A stretch of 64,000 nt of DNA, taken from contig NZ_MORL01000001.1 of assembly GCF_001870735.1 (NCBI RefSeq), positions 62,001 through 126,000 on the forward strand. Reading direction: 5' to 3'. Of the stretch, positions 35,452 to 43,509 are shown piece after piece. The notes below the pieces were generated by a model. The model ran no database searches and was not told where the DNA came from. It worked only from the letters and a program-made list of their open reading frames with translations. Each line of letters opens with the position of its first letter. Positions within the stretch are counted from its first letter, which is position 1. Position numbers and translations under genes: made by a program. Origin of the DNA: Arsenicibacter rosenii. GTDB taxonomy: Bacteria; Bacteroidota; Bacteroidia; Cytophagales; Spirosomataceae.

Positions 35452-35928
35452 ATGATGTGTTCAATGACAGCTATTCTGTTGCCTTTGTTTGTGTTGAATC
35501 TGGCGATGGCTTTCGGGGCCGGCCTCTACGAAACCCGGATTGTGTTGCCAAGGTGGTTTCCTGAATCCGGTGGCCGGTACGCGGTAGACCGGGAGGCAAT
35601 GATGGATCTGGAATCAGGCCGGCACTTCTGGGGATTCGTCACAACGGGGCCGCTAACGATGCTGACGCTGGCTAACCTTGCCCTTGCCTGGCAGTCGCTG
35701 CCACCGGTACATGACTGGTGGATGGCGGCCAGCCTCGCGGCCCTGGCCGAACGGGTGGGCACATTCACCTTTTTTATACCGGCCGCCATGCGCCTGCAAC
35801 GCGGAAACAAGCTGAAAAACGAAGTGTTACATCCCGTCATCCGTCGCTGGATACAGGCCAATTACCTGCGTAATCTGCTGACCCTGGCCGCCTGTCTGCT
35901 GGCTCTGAAAGCCCTGATGCTTGTCTGA
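35452..35928 (+). CDS. Small four-helix membrane protein
   Basis: This 158-residue protein has four predicted membrane segments (about residues 6-26, 62-82, 90-112 and 138-157). A conserved-looking loop YETRIVLPRWFPESGG follows the first helix, and the last segment is preceded by RRWIQANYLRN. The layout resembles DUF1772-like membrane proteins of Bacteroidota. No enzymatic motif is seen. It is convergent with the sugar dehydrogenase gene, 63 bases away. The function is unknown. Confidence 0.75.
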   Translation: MMCSMTAILLPLFVLNLAMAFGAGLYETRIVLPRWFPESGGRYAVDREAMMDLESGRHFWGFVTTGPLTMLTLANLALAWQSLPPVHDWWMAASLAALAERVGTFTFFIPAAMRLQRGNKLKNEVLHPVIRRWIQANYLRNLLTLAACLLALKALMLV

Positions 35929-35991
35929 AAACCGGTCAGTAAAGGCAGGGGAATGAGGTTGATAAACAGCTGGTTGGTTAAGTGAGGTCTG

Positions 35992-37170
35992 TTACTGCAT
36001 AAAACGCTTGATTTTACCGGACGAATGGTCGAGAATGTACAATTCGCCGGCTGCATCCTCGCCGAAAGCGGAGATCGACCCGCCGTCACCGGAAATAAGA
36101 GCATGGCTGGTTTTCCGGTTATTGTCAAAGCTGAGTGCCCAGAGTTTTCCGTTGCTGTAATCACCGAAAATGTACTTGCCGCGCAACGACGGTAGTTGCG
36201 AACCCCGGTAAACAAAGCCACCCGTCACCGAGACGCCATCGGTGCGCGGGTAGGTATGAACCGGATCAATCAATTGCCCGTTATCACAATCGTGGCGGGG
36301 ATTGTAGCAACGGCCTCCTTCTTTCAGCCGCCAGCCGTAATTGCCACCTTTGGTGATAAGGTCGATTTCTTCAAATTCATTCTGTCCTACATCACCCGCC
36401 CAGAGCTGCCCCGTCTGGCGGTCGAAGCTAAACCGCCACGGATTACGAAGCCCGTAGGCATAAATTTCCTCACGAAAGCCTTCCTGATTGCCGGCATACG
36501 GATTATCTGCCGGGATACCGTACAGACCTTTTGTTGTATTATCGACATCAATGCGCAGGATTTTGCCCAGCAGTGAGCTCCGGTTCTGGGCATAGTTATG
36601 CTGGTCGCCCCAGGCCCCGCCATCGCCGGTAGCGATATAAAGGTAGCCGTCCGGACCAAAGGCAAGTTTACCGCCGTTGTGATTATCATAGGGCTGCGGG
36701 AAGCGTAGCATTACCGTTTCTGTCGAAGGATCGATCCGGTTGGGATCTGAAGCGGAGACTTTGAAGCGGGCGATGATGGTTTCCAGCGGCTTACGTTTGG
36801 TGTAATTGACATACAGATAGCCGTTCTGCCTGAAATCCGGATGAAAAGCCAGTCCCAGCAACCCCATTTCGCCTTCTGAGGACACCCGGTCTGTGATATC
36901 GAGATAGACACCAGCCGACTGCACCGACGGATCGTTGCGGAAAACCCGGATCCGGCCCGGCTGTTCGTTGACAAATACCCGGTTGCTGCCATCGCCGGCA
37001 TGCGTAAACTCCACAGGACGCTCAAAGGTCAGTCCGGGAAAGGCGTTTTCCAGCCGGACCGCCTGTGCTGCCGGACTGGATGTGCTGCTTTTGGATCCTG
37101 ACATCATGATGGTCAGCAACATACCGATTGCCGGCAAAAACAGGGAAGACGTATTCCGTTTCATGCGCAT
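35992..37170 (-). CDS. PQQ-dependent sugar dehydrogenase family protein
   Basis: This ~392-residue protein is a six-bladed beta-propeller of the glucose/sorbosone dehydrogenase family. Motifs include FERPVEFTHAGDGSNRVFVN, GLLGLAFHPDF (family His), YDNHNGGKLAFGPDGYLYIATGDGG, GKILRIDVD, YGLRNPWRFSFDRQTGQLWAGDVGQNEFEEID and GGNYGWRLKEG. Family members oxidise aldose sugars with PQQ in the periplasm. The start may be the ATG at 37170 or 37164; 37188 is also open. The signal region ends MMSGSKSS, which looks like a lipobox with Ser in place of Cys. It is divergent from a ThuA-domain gene; the two domains are often linked in this phylum. Confidence 0.9.
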   Translation of the reverse strand: MRMKRNTSSLFLPAIGMLLTIMMSGSKSSTSSPAAQAVRLENAFPGLTFERPVEFTHAGDGSNRVFVNEQPGRIRVFRNDPSVQSAGVYLDITDRVSSEGEMGLLGLAFHPDFRQNGYLYVNYTKRKPLETIIARFKVSASDPNRIDPSTETVMLRFPQPYDNHNGGKLAFGPDGYLYIATGDGGAWGDQHNYAQNRSSLLGKILRIDVDNTTKGLYGIPADNPYAGNQEGFREEIYAYGLRNPWRFSFDRQTGQLWAGDVGQNEFEEIDLITKGGNYGWRLKEGGRCYNPRHDCDNGQLIDPVHTYPRTDGVSVTGGFVYRGSQLPSLRGKYIFGDYSNGKLWALSFDNNRKTSHALISGDGGSISAFGEDAAGELYILDHSSGKIKRFMQ

Positions 37171-37296
37171 GGTTATTGGGGAAAGCACGTGCCTGAAAAA
37201 GGCACTTAGCCAAAAATGCTACTAAAATCTGCGGTAAGGTTTGCGACTTTTCGTCTTTTGCGGTAAATAGGCGAGCAACGCAAAATTCTTCCGTAC

Positions 37297-38268
37297 ATGA
37301 AAGCAAAATACATCCTGATGGCGATGCTATGCCTCCTGGCAGGTCAGCAGGCCTGGTCGCAGTCGGGCAAAAAGGGAAAAATGCTGAAGGCATTGATTAT
37401 CGACGGGCAAAATAACCATACGCAATGGCCCAAAATCACGTATATGATGAAGAAGTACCTGGAGGAAACCGGGAAATTCAGCGTCGATGTACAGCGTACG
37501 TACTTTACCTGGAACGGTGATGATATTGATAAATACAAAATTGAGGGAGTGCCGGCCACAAAGGCTTTGCCGAAAGCCCGCATGGATTCAAGCTTTCACC
37601 CTAAGTTTTCGGACTATGATGTAGTCATCAGCAATTTCGGCTGGAATGCCGCGCCCTGGTCAGACGAAACCCAGGCCGATTTTGAGAAGTTTATCAAAGG
37701 AGGCGGTGGTCTGGTGGTTGTTCACGCGGCTGATAACTCGTTCCCGACCTGGCCGGCTTACAATAAAATGATCGGCCTTGGCGGCTGGGGCGACCGCACC
37801 GAAAAAGACGGGCCTTATGTCTATTACAATCAGGAGGGTAAGCTCGTACGCGACATGCAGCCGGGCAACGCTGGTTCGCATGGGGCGCAAAAAGAATTTC
37901 TGATTACCGTCCGTGAACCGAATCACCCGATTACGAAGGGAATGCCGCTGAACTGGATGCATACCAAGGACGAGATGTATGACCGCCTGCGCGGACCGGC
38001 CGAAAAAATGACGGTGCTGGCCACGGCTTTCTCGCCGAAAGACAATCGGGGGACGGATCGTAACGAGCCGATGCTGATGGTGATTGATTATGGCAAGGGT
38101 CGTATTTTTCATACGCCGCTGGGCCACGTCGATTATTCGGTAGAATGCGTTGGCTTCATCACCAGCCTGCAACGGGGGGCACAGTGGGCTGCCACCGGCA
38201 AAGTTGATATCCCGATTCCTGCCGACTTCCCGACCGAAAAAGCGGTCAGCGCCCGGCCGTTTAAATAG
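37297..38268 (+). CDS. ThuA domain-containing secreted protein
   Basis: This 323-residue protein has a signal peptide (to about residue 21, QQAWSQ) and a ThuA-like class-I-amidotransferase-fold domain. It shows KALIIDGQNNHTQWPKIT, YDVVISNFGWNAAPW, GGGLVVVHAADNSFP, NHPITKGMPLNWMHTKDE, and GKGRIFHTPLGHVDYS. ThuA proteins are tied to trehalose and other disaccharide use, and related domains bind or modify keto-sugars, but the reaction is not firmly known. The divergent neighbour is the PQQ-type sugar dehydrogenase, so both probably act on sugars in the periplasm. A perfect 31-bp palindrome follows its stop. Confidence 0.93.
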   Translation: MKAKYILMAMLCLLAGQQAWSQSGKKGKMLKALIIDGQNNHTQWPKITYMMKKYLEETGKFSVDVQRTYFTWNGDDIDKYKIEGVPATKALPKARMDSSFHPKFSDYDVVISNFGWNAAPWSDETQADFEKFIKGGGGLVVVHAADNSFPTWPAYNKMIGLGGWGDRTEKDGPYVYYNQEGKLVRDMQPGNAGSHGAQKEFLITVREPNHPITKGMPLNWMHTKDEMYDRLRGPAEKMTVLATAFSPKDNRGTDRNEPMLMVIDYGKGRIFHTPLGHVDYSVECVGFITSLQRGAQWAATGKVDIPIPADFPTEKAVSARPFK

Positions 38269-38281
38269 TTGTTACTGTATA

Positions 38282-38358
38282 TTTTTGTCATCCCGACGGA
38301 GGAGGGATCTCTGGCCTCTGAGCGTTAAGAGATCCCTCCTCCGTCGGGATGACAAAAA
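38282..38358. repeat. Perfect 31-bp palindrome between convergent genes
   Basis: The 31 bases at 38282-38312 pair without a mismatch with 38328-38358 around a 15-base loop. The outer arms are T-rich and A-rich, so the structure can terminate transcription from both sides of the convergent thuA-like and xylR-like genes. The outer core TTTTGTCATCCCG recurs at 59289-59301 with its own inverted partner, so it belongs to a dispersed palindrome family. Confidence 0.9.
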
Positions 38359-38369
38359 ATGAAAAAAAG

Positions 38370-39539
38370 TCATTTCCCCGCCAGGTGTTTCTGCCGGTAT
38401 TCGAGCGGCGTGCAGCCTTTGACCTGACGGAACTGGCGGGCAATGTTTTTGGTGTCATTCAGGCCCATGTCGAGGGCAATTTCGAAGACGGTCATGTCGG
38501 TTTCGAGCAGCTTCTTCGAAAACTTTTCGATGCGCAGGTTCGCGATGTATTTGTAAATCGGGTAGCCGGTAATCTCCAGAAACCGTTTTTCGAGCGCGCG
38601 GCGTGACAACGGCACCTGTTTTACCACATCATCGACCTGCAGGTTTTTGTCGATGTTCTGGTGGATAAACTTCAGCGATGAGGCAATGTAATCGTCATGG
38701 GTTGCGTAAATGTCCGTCGACTGCCGGGTAACCACCTGCATGGGCTTAATGACAATGTCGTAATAGTGCTTTGTGCCGTGCTGAATCATCTGCTCAAGGA
38801 GGCGGGCGGCGTCGTAGCCGCCTTTTTCGGCATCAAGGGCAATGCTCGACAGGGGCGGGTCTGACAGGTCGCAGATCATCTCGTCATTATCAACGCCGAT
38901 TACGGCAACTTCTTCCGGGATCCGGATGCCGGCATGGCGGCAGGCTTCGGTGATGTGCTGACCCTGCCGGTCGTCGCAGGCCATGATTGCAATGGGCTTG
39001 GGCAGCGACATGAGCCACTCACTCAGCGAACTCGGCAGGTAATACCATAAATCGCTGGCTCGTTTCTGGTTTTGCTTAAACGTATGGACCGTAAACCCCG
39101 ATTCCTGAACCCGTTCCTCAAATCCTTCAAGCCGTTCCCGCGACCAGACAATTTCCTTAAAGCCATAAAACGCAAAGTTTTTAAAGCCCTTCGCCAGAAA
39201 ATAGTCGGCCGCCAGCCTGCCGGTTTCGTGGTAAGCGCCCGTAATATTCGGAATGTCGGTAAAGCGTTCGTCAAAATCCTGGGCAATCACCGGTAGCCCC
39301 GATTCGATCAGTTTACTGACGTTTTTATCTTTCTCCTTATACAACTGACCGATGATGCCGTCGGCACCCCATTCACGGGCCCAGTTCAGAATGCCCTCAA
39401 TACCGATGGTTTCACGGTAATAAAGCGGCATGCGGCAGAAAACCCACGGCCCGTGCTCGCGGGAATATTTCACAATCCCCTGCAACAACCGCTTGCTGAA
39501 GTCCTCCGAAAAGTCGATAAGCAGAATAATCTTATACAT
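38370..39539 (-). CDS. XylR-type AraC family transcriptional regulator
   Basis: This 389-residue protein has a LacI/PBP1-like sugar-sensing domain (about residues 1-275: DFSEDFSKRLLQGIVKYSRE, GIIGQLY, PNITGAYHETGRLAADYFLAKGFKNFAFYGF, VIGVDNDEMICDLSDPPLSSI) and a C-terminal AraC DNA-binding domain (about 283-389: NLQVDDVVKQVPLSRRALEKRF, ALDMGLNDTKNIARQFRQVKG). This layout matches XylR of enteric bacteria. It is the last gene of a minus-strand row: GH20 hexosaminidase, MFS transporter, regulator. It probably activates that row on binding a sugar. The gap to the transporter is filled by the AGAGYGAAAGA repeat. Confidence 0.95.
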   Translation of the reverse strand: MYKIILLIDFSEDFSKRLLQGIVKYSREHGPWVFCRMPLYYRETIGIEGILNWAREWGADGIIGQLYKEKDKNVSKLIESGLPVIAQDFDERFTDIPNITGAYHETGRLAADYFLAKGFKNFAFYGFKEIVWSRERLEGFEERVQESGFTVHTFKQNQKRASDLWYYLPSSLSEWLMSLPKPIAIMACDDRQGQHITEACRHAGIRIPEEVAVIGVDNDEMICDLSDPPLSSIALDAEKGGYDAARLLEQMIQHGTKHYYDIVIKPMQVVTRQSTDIYATHDDYIASSLKFIHQNIDKNLQVDDVVKQVPLSRRALEKRFLEITGYPIYKYIANLRIEKFSKKLLETDMTVFEIALDMGLNDTKNIARQFRQVKGCTPLEYRQKHLAGK

Positions 39540-39540
39540 G

Positions 39541-39618
39541 GGTGAAAGAGCGAAAGAGCGGAAGAGCGAACGAGTGAAAGCATGAGTCGCTCTTTCACTC
39601 TCTCACTCTTTCGCTCTT
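39541..39618. repeat. AGAGYGAAAGA-type repeat with inverted halves
   Basis: The left half carries GTGAAAGAGCGAAAGAGCGG on the plus strand and the right half carries the inverted form (CTCTTTCACTCTCTCACTC). The halves can fold on each other. The repeat supplies the stop codon and last seven residues (KSERVRE) of the MFS transporter gene and reaches to one base before the xylR-like start codon. Related copies lie at 40,855, 58,425, 60,380 and 61,250. Confidence 0.75.
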
Positions 39619-40851
39619 TAAACGGATCCTGGCGTTGGTGACCAGCGGGCGGGCCCAGATGCCAATGCTGAAAATATAACCTAAGGTAAGGAATAAAAAC
39701 AGCATGGCGGTGCGCAGTTCGGTTAGTTCGGCGAGCCCGCCGATGACGAGCGGCACAATAGCGCCTCCGGCAATGCCGGTGCAGAGAATGCCCGAAAAGG
39801 TGCCGTGGTGATGCGGAACCGAATTAAGCCCCAGCGATACCACAATCGACCACATCACCGACGCAAAGAACCCAACCGCCGGAAAGGCATACAGCGCTAC
39901 CTCCCGCGACCCGAACAGACCGGCCCCCAGAGAGAGGATAGCGCCCACAGTGAAGAGACTCAGCACCAGCCGGCTGTCGAGGAATTTGAGCAGCAGCAGC
40001 CCGAGCAGACAGCCTACGGTCAATAACCCCCAGAAATACGAAATTACGGTTGCCCCCGTGGTCGCCGGGTCGACGTTATGGTAGGTCTGCAAAAATTTGG
40101 AAATCCAGTTAGCAACGCCCTGCTCGGTGCCGACGTAGGCAAAGATGCCGAAAAAAAACAGCCAGACGGTGCGGTTGCCCAGGAGGTCGCTGAAGGCTTT
40201 GCCGGTATCGATGCGCTCATCGTCGTTCAGCGCCACTTCAGGGAAACGGACCAGCCAGATTATCACCACCATCAGCAGAGCCGTTACGGCAAAGACCCAG
40301 TACAGCGACACCCATTTCAGGTCGGCCGGTACGAGTTGGTTAAACAGCGCAATGAGGCCGGAATCAGTAGTGCCGCTGTGCACGTGCTGTACCAGATAAC
40401 TGTATAACAACGGGCTTAGAAAAGACGCCCCGCCGAAAAAAAGCTGGGCCAGTACCGAATTAAAGGCAAAATTGGCTTCCCCGCCCGCTACGCGCAGAAG
40501 CGGGTTGATCACGACCTGCAACATGGCCATGCCAATCCCGATCAGAAAAAGCGACAACAGAGACACACGGAAGCCGGGCACCAGTGCAAACAGCAGTGCC
40601 CCCGCAAAAGCGAGCAGAAACGCCCAGATCAGCACGCGCTTTTCGCGGTATTTTTCCACCAGAATCCCCGACGGGATCGACATCACCCCGTAGGCAACAA
40701 AAAACGCAAACGGCAGAAAACCCGCCAGCCCGATGCTCAGGTGAAAGCTCTGGATAATATCCGGAATAATTGGCCCCAGAATATTCGTCAGAAACGAAAT
40801 GACAAAGAAAATAAGCAGAATCAGGACAACAATCAGGGTATTGGACTTCAT
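39595..40851 (-). CDS. FucP/NagP-like MFS sugar transporter
   Basis: This 418-residue protein has twelve membrane helices of the major facilitator superfamily. GVMSIPSGILVEKYREKRVL is the helix 2-3 loop, LQVVINPLLRVAGGEANFAF resembles the VNP motif of the fucose/GlcNAc:H+ symporter subfamily, and VPHHHGTFSGILCTGIAGG lies in helices 10-11. It probably imports N-acetylglucosamine or a related monosaccharide, given the GH20 gene 43 bases upstream and the sugar-sensing regulator downstream. Its last residues (KSERVRE) and the stop are encoded by an intergenic repeat, so the original end was probably altered by repeat insertion or expansion. Confidence 0.88.
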   Translation of the reverse strand: MKSNTLIVVLILLIFFVISFLTNILGPIIPDIIQSFHLSIGLAGFLPFAFFVAYGVMSIPSGILVEKYREKRVLIWAFLLAFAGALLFALVPGFRVSLLSLFLIGIGMAMLQVVINPLLRVAGGEANFAFNSVLAQLFFGGASFLSPLLYSYLVQHVHSGTTDSGLIALFNQLVPADLKWVSLYWVFAVTALLMVVIIWLVRFPEVALNDDERIDTGKAFSDLLGNRTVWLFFFGIFAYVGTEQGVANWISKFLQTYHNVDPATTGATVISYFWGLLTVGCLLGLLLLKFLDSRLVLSLFTVGAILSLGAGLFGSREVALYAFPAVGFFASVMWSIVVSLGLNSVPHHHGTFSGILCTGIAGGAIVPLVIGGLAELTELRTAMLFLFLTLGYIFSIGIWARPLVTNARIRLKSERVRE

Positions 40852-40854
40852 GTC

Positions 40855-40890
40855 AAAGAGTGAAAGGGCGAAAGAGTGAACGAGCGGCGG
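40855..40890. repeat. Short AGAGYGAAAGA repeat copy
   Basis: The plus strand carries AAAGAGTGAAAGGGCGAAAG followed by AGTGAACGAGCGGCGG, a short copy of the repeat family. It fills most of the 43-base gap between the GH20 and transporter genes. Confidence 0.6.
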
Positions 40891-40894
40891 TGGC

Positions 40895-43474
40895 TTAGTT
40901 GACTTCGGCGGTACGGCTGGAACGGTTGGCGAGATCGAAGCTTTTGAGCTTAACCGTACCCGATACCTTTACCGGACCGGTATAGGCCGTTGCCTGCGGA
41001 GTCGGCTCCGAACCGTCGGTGGTATACCGGATCGTCAGGCCCGGATACTCAACGTTGGCTTTGAGCAGGCCGTTTTCGATCACCGCGCCTGGTAAGGGCA
41101 GCCGGTAGGTGTAGCCGCCGTTGAGGCGGGACAGCCGGGGCAGATCCTTCCGGGCAATGGTATTGGCAAACACATTCCAGCCCTCTGCCATCGAGCGTTC
41201 ACGGGCCGTTGGATTGTCGATGGTTTCCCACGGGCGGGCAGGGGCCCAGGCGCTTTCGGCAAAACCCAGCAGCTTCGGCAACGAGTAGTATTCAATCATG
41301 TCGCGGCCTTTGATGGTTTCGCTCCAGAGCTGGGCTTCCACGCCGATAATATTTTTCCGGGCTTCGGGCTTGAGCCGCACCTTGCCGGTAAACTCTTTGT
41401 CCAGTTTTTTGCCCATGCTGTTTTTAAACGTCGTCTTAAACATATCGTAAGGAGCAAACGTCCAGTTGCTGCGGGTATCGACAAAGCCGGCCCAGTACAG
41501 CCCCGGCTCTTTCGGATCGTTGTTGTAGGCAAGGTCAAAGTAGAAGTTCGAGACATTACACAGTACCACAGGATAACCGCCGTTGGCCAGCCGGTAGCCC
41601 AGATCATAGTCGAACAGGTTATTCCAGATGTAAGGAACCACACGACCGCCCGCAAATTCCGGATTAGCCATGTACTCGCCGTTCGGGGCTTTCAGCAGGG
41701 CAACTTCTTCCCAGCCATGAATCGTAAGGTTACGTTTTTTCAGCCGTTTTACCAATTCACGGAAAAAGTAAGCCTGTAAATTTTTGGGGTCGCCGATCTC
41801 CGGATGGTCGCGCAGGACCTTTGCCGCCTCGGGCGATTTAGTCCATGCGCCGCTGGCCACTTCGTCGCCGCCGGCATGCATGACGTCCATCGGTACACCG
41901 GCTTCCTTGTACATGTTCGTGATCTCATCCACCACTTTTTCGTAAAAGCGATAGGTCGATTCGCGGCCCACGCTGACCACATTGTCTTTATAGCCCTGGG
42001 CCGACTGATAGACCGATTTGTCGTCGGGGTCAATGAGGCGGTATTCGTTGGCTGCGGCGTCCTTCCCCTCCTTCATCAGCCGCTGGTACCGTGCTTCCAT
42101 GGCTTTGATGGCCGCGCGGGCATGGCCGGGGAAGTTGAGTTCGGGAATGACTTTGATGTGCCGCGCTTTGGCATATTTCAGTATCTCAATAAAATCGGCT
42201 TTGGTGTAGAAACCACTGCCAAATTTGCCTTTGTCGTAGGCTTTCGGGCCCGAGCCATAGGCCGGATGCAGGGCCGCGGCCTCCATGCCCGACGTATGCT
42301 CCCGTTGCGCCCCCACCTGCGTCAGCTCGGGAAGCCCGTCGATTTCCAGCCGCCAGCCTTCGTCTTCGGTCGTGTAAAACAGGAAGTGATTCACCTTGTA
42401 AAAGGCCAGCAGGTCCAGAAAGCGCAGTATGGTTTCTTTGGTCTGAAAATTCCGGCTGACGTCCATGTGCAGTCCGCGGAAGCCAAACCGGGGCGCATCA
42501 TCGACGCGGACAAAGCCGAGCGGAATCTGCCGGCTGTTGTTCAGATAGGCTTCTGCCGGCATCATCGCCAGCAGGCTCTGAACGCCGTAAAATGCACCCG
42601 CCGCATCGCCGCCGGTAATGGTGACGCCCCGTTGGTCGATGGTCAGGTTATAGGCCTCGTGCGTTTTGCCGTCGACGGTCACGGCACCGGTTTTAAGAAA
42701 AATTCCCGATGGTGCGTTGCCGGATGGTTGTATCGTGAAGTCTGCACCGGTAATGGCTTTTAATTTGTCGCGGAGGTAAGCGGCCTCGTTTTCAAGGCCC
42801 TTGGCTGCATAGATGGGCGTTTGCGGCGTAAGGGTAAACTGCCCGTTTTGTGGCGTAAGCCGGAAAGGGGAGGGAATAATCCGGAGCTGTTTGCCGGCCG
42901 GAATCAGGCTCGCCGACAGGTTATCGGCGTAGCGCGTCTGCGGTGTAATGATGGCCTCCAGTTCGTCGGTACCGCGCCGCAGCTGCTCATCGCGGACAAA
43001 CGGTTTAACGGTGTAGTCGCCCACCTGCGCGATTTGCTTTTCCTTTCCGGTCTCATCATAAAAGACGACGTATAACCCCATTGGTGCATCCGTTTCCTTA
43101 ATTACCGCTTCGGTCCCCGAATAGTTGATGTCAATGCTGGCACCGGGCTTGAGTGAAAACCCTTTTTCAGGGACGAGCTTGTACCAGTCGCCGTTGATAT
43201 GCTGCACCGTTGCGGGTTGCGGGGTTTTGTTTGCCAGAACCGGCCGGGGCGCCATGTTAAAGAACAGCTTCCAGTTGGTATCGGTAAGGGTTTCGCCGGT
43301 GTTGTTGGTCAGCGTGAACCGGGCATTAAAGCCGGTGGGTACGTCGGTGAAATTCGTAAGCAGTTCCCACGAAACGGCGATCTTTGCCTCACCTTCTGAA
43401 TTTTTCTGGTCTGATTGACAGCTTATTACGAAAAAGCTGGTTAACAGGAGCAACGCAGCAAAAAAAGTCCTCAT
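40895..43474 (-). CDS. GH20 beta-N-acetylhexosaminidase lipoprotein
   Basis: This 859-residue enzyme begins with a lipoprotein signal (FFVISC, Cys19). It has a CHB_HEX carbohydrate-binding domain (about 30-165), a GH20b domain (about 190-330), a GH20 TIM barrel (about 335-760) and a C-terminal chitobiase-type Ig-like domain (CTTDGSEPTP-like motif RYTTDGSEPTP near 830). The catalytic Asp-Glu pair is in MHAGGDEVASGAW near residue 535, and ELNFPGHARA and HGWEEV are also present. It removes terminal GlcNAc or GalNAc from chito-oligosaccharides or glycans. It starts a row with the MFS transporter and XylR-type regulator, and is divergent from the acetyltransferase gene. Confidence 0.95.
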   Translation of the reverse strand: MRTFFAALLLLTSFFVISCQSDQKNSEGEAKIAVSWELLTNFTDVPTGFNARFTLTNNTGETLTDTNWKLFFNMAPRPVLANKTPQPATVQHINGDWYKLVPEKGFSLKPGASIDINYSGTEAVIKETDAPMGLYVVFYDETGKEKQIAQVGDYTVKPFVRDEQLRRGTDELEAIITPQTRYADNLSASLIPAGKQLRIIPSPFRLTPQNGQFTLTPQTPIYAAKGLENEAAYLRDKLKAITGADFTIQPSGNAPSGIFLKTGAVTVDGKTHEAYNLTIDQRGVTITGGDAAGAFYGVQSLLAMMPAEAYLNNSRQIPLGFVRVDDAPRFGFRGLHMDVSRNFQTKETILRFLDLLAFYKVNHFLFYTTEDEGWRLEIDGLPELTQVGAQREHTSGMEAAALHPAYGSGPKAYDKGKFGSGFYTKADFIEILKYAKARHIKVIPELNFPGHARAAIKAMEARYQRLMKEGKDAAANEYRLIDPDDKSVYQSAQGYKDNVVSVGRESTYRFYEKVVDEITNMYKEAGVPMDVMHAGGDEVASGAWTKSPEAAKVLRDHPEIGDPKNLQAYFFRELVKRLKKRNLTIHGWEEVALLKAPNGEYMANPEFAGGRVVPYIWNNLFDYDLGYRLANGGYPVVLCNVSNFYFDLAYNNDPKEPGLYWAGFVDTRSNWTFAPYDMFKTTFKNSMGKKLDKEFTGKVRLKPEARKNIIGVEAQLWSETIKGRDMIEYYSLPKLLGFAESAWAPARPWETIDNPTARERSMAEGWNVFANTIARKDLPRLSRLNGGYTYRLPLPGAVIENGLLKANVEYPGLTIRYTTDGSEPTPQATAYTGPVKVSGTVKLKSFDLANRSSRTAEVN

Positions 43475-43509
43475 CGATACGACGGTTAAGTAGTCCTAAT
43501 AATACGGGA

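Noticed and set aside
41804-42763. 319-codon plus-strand open frame opposite the GH20 gene
   Set aside because: It overlaps the catalytic domain of a certain hexosaminidase gene and shows no protein-like motifs.
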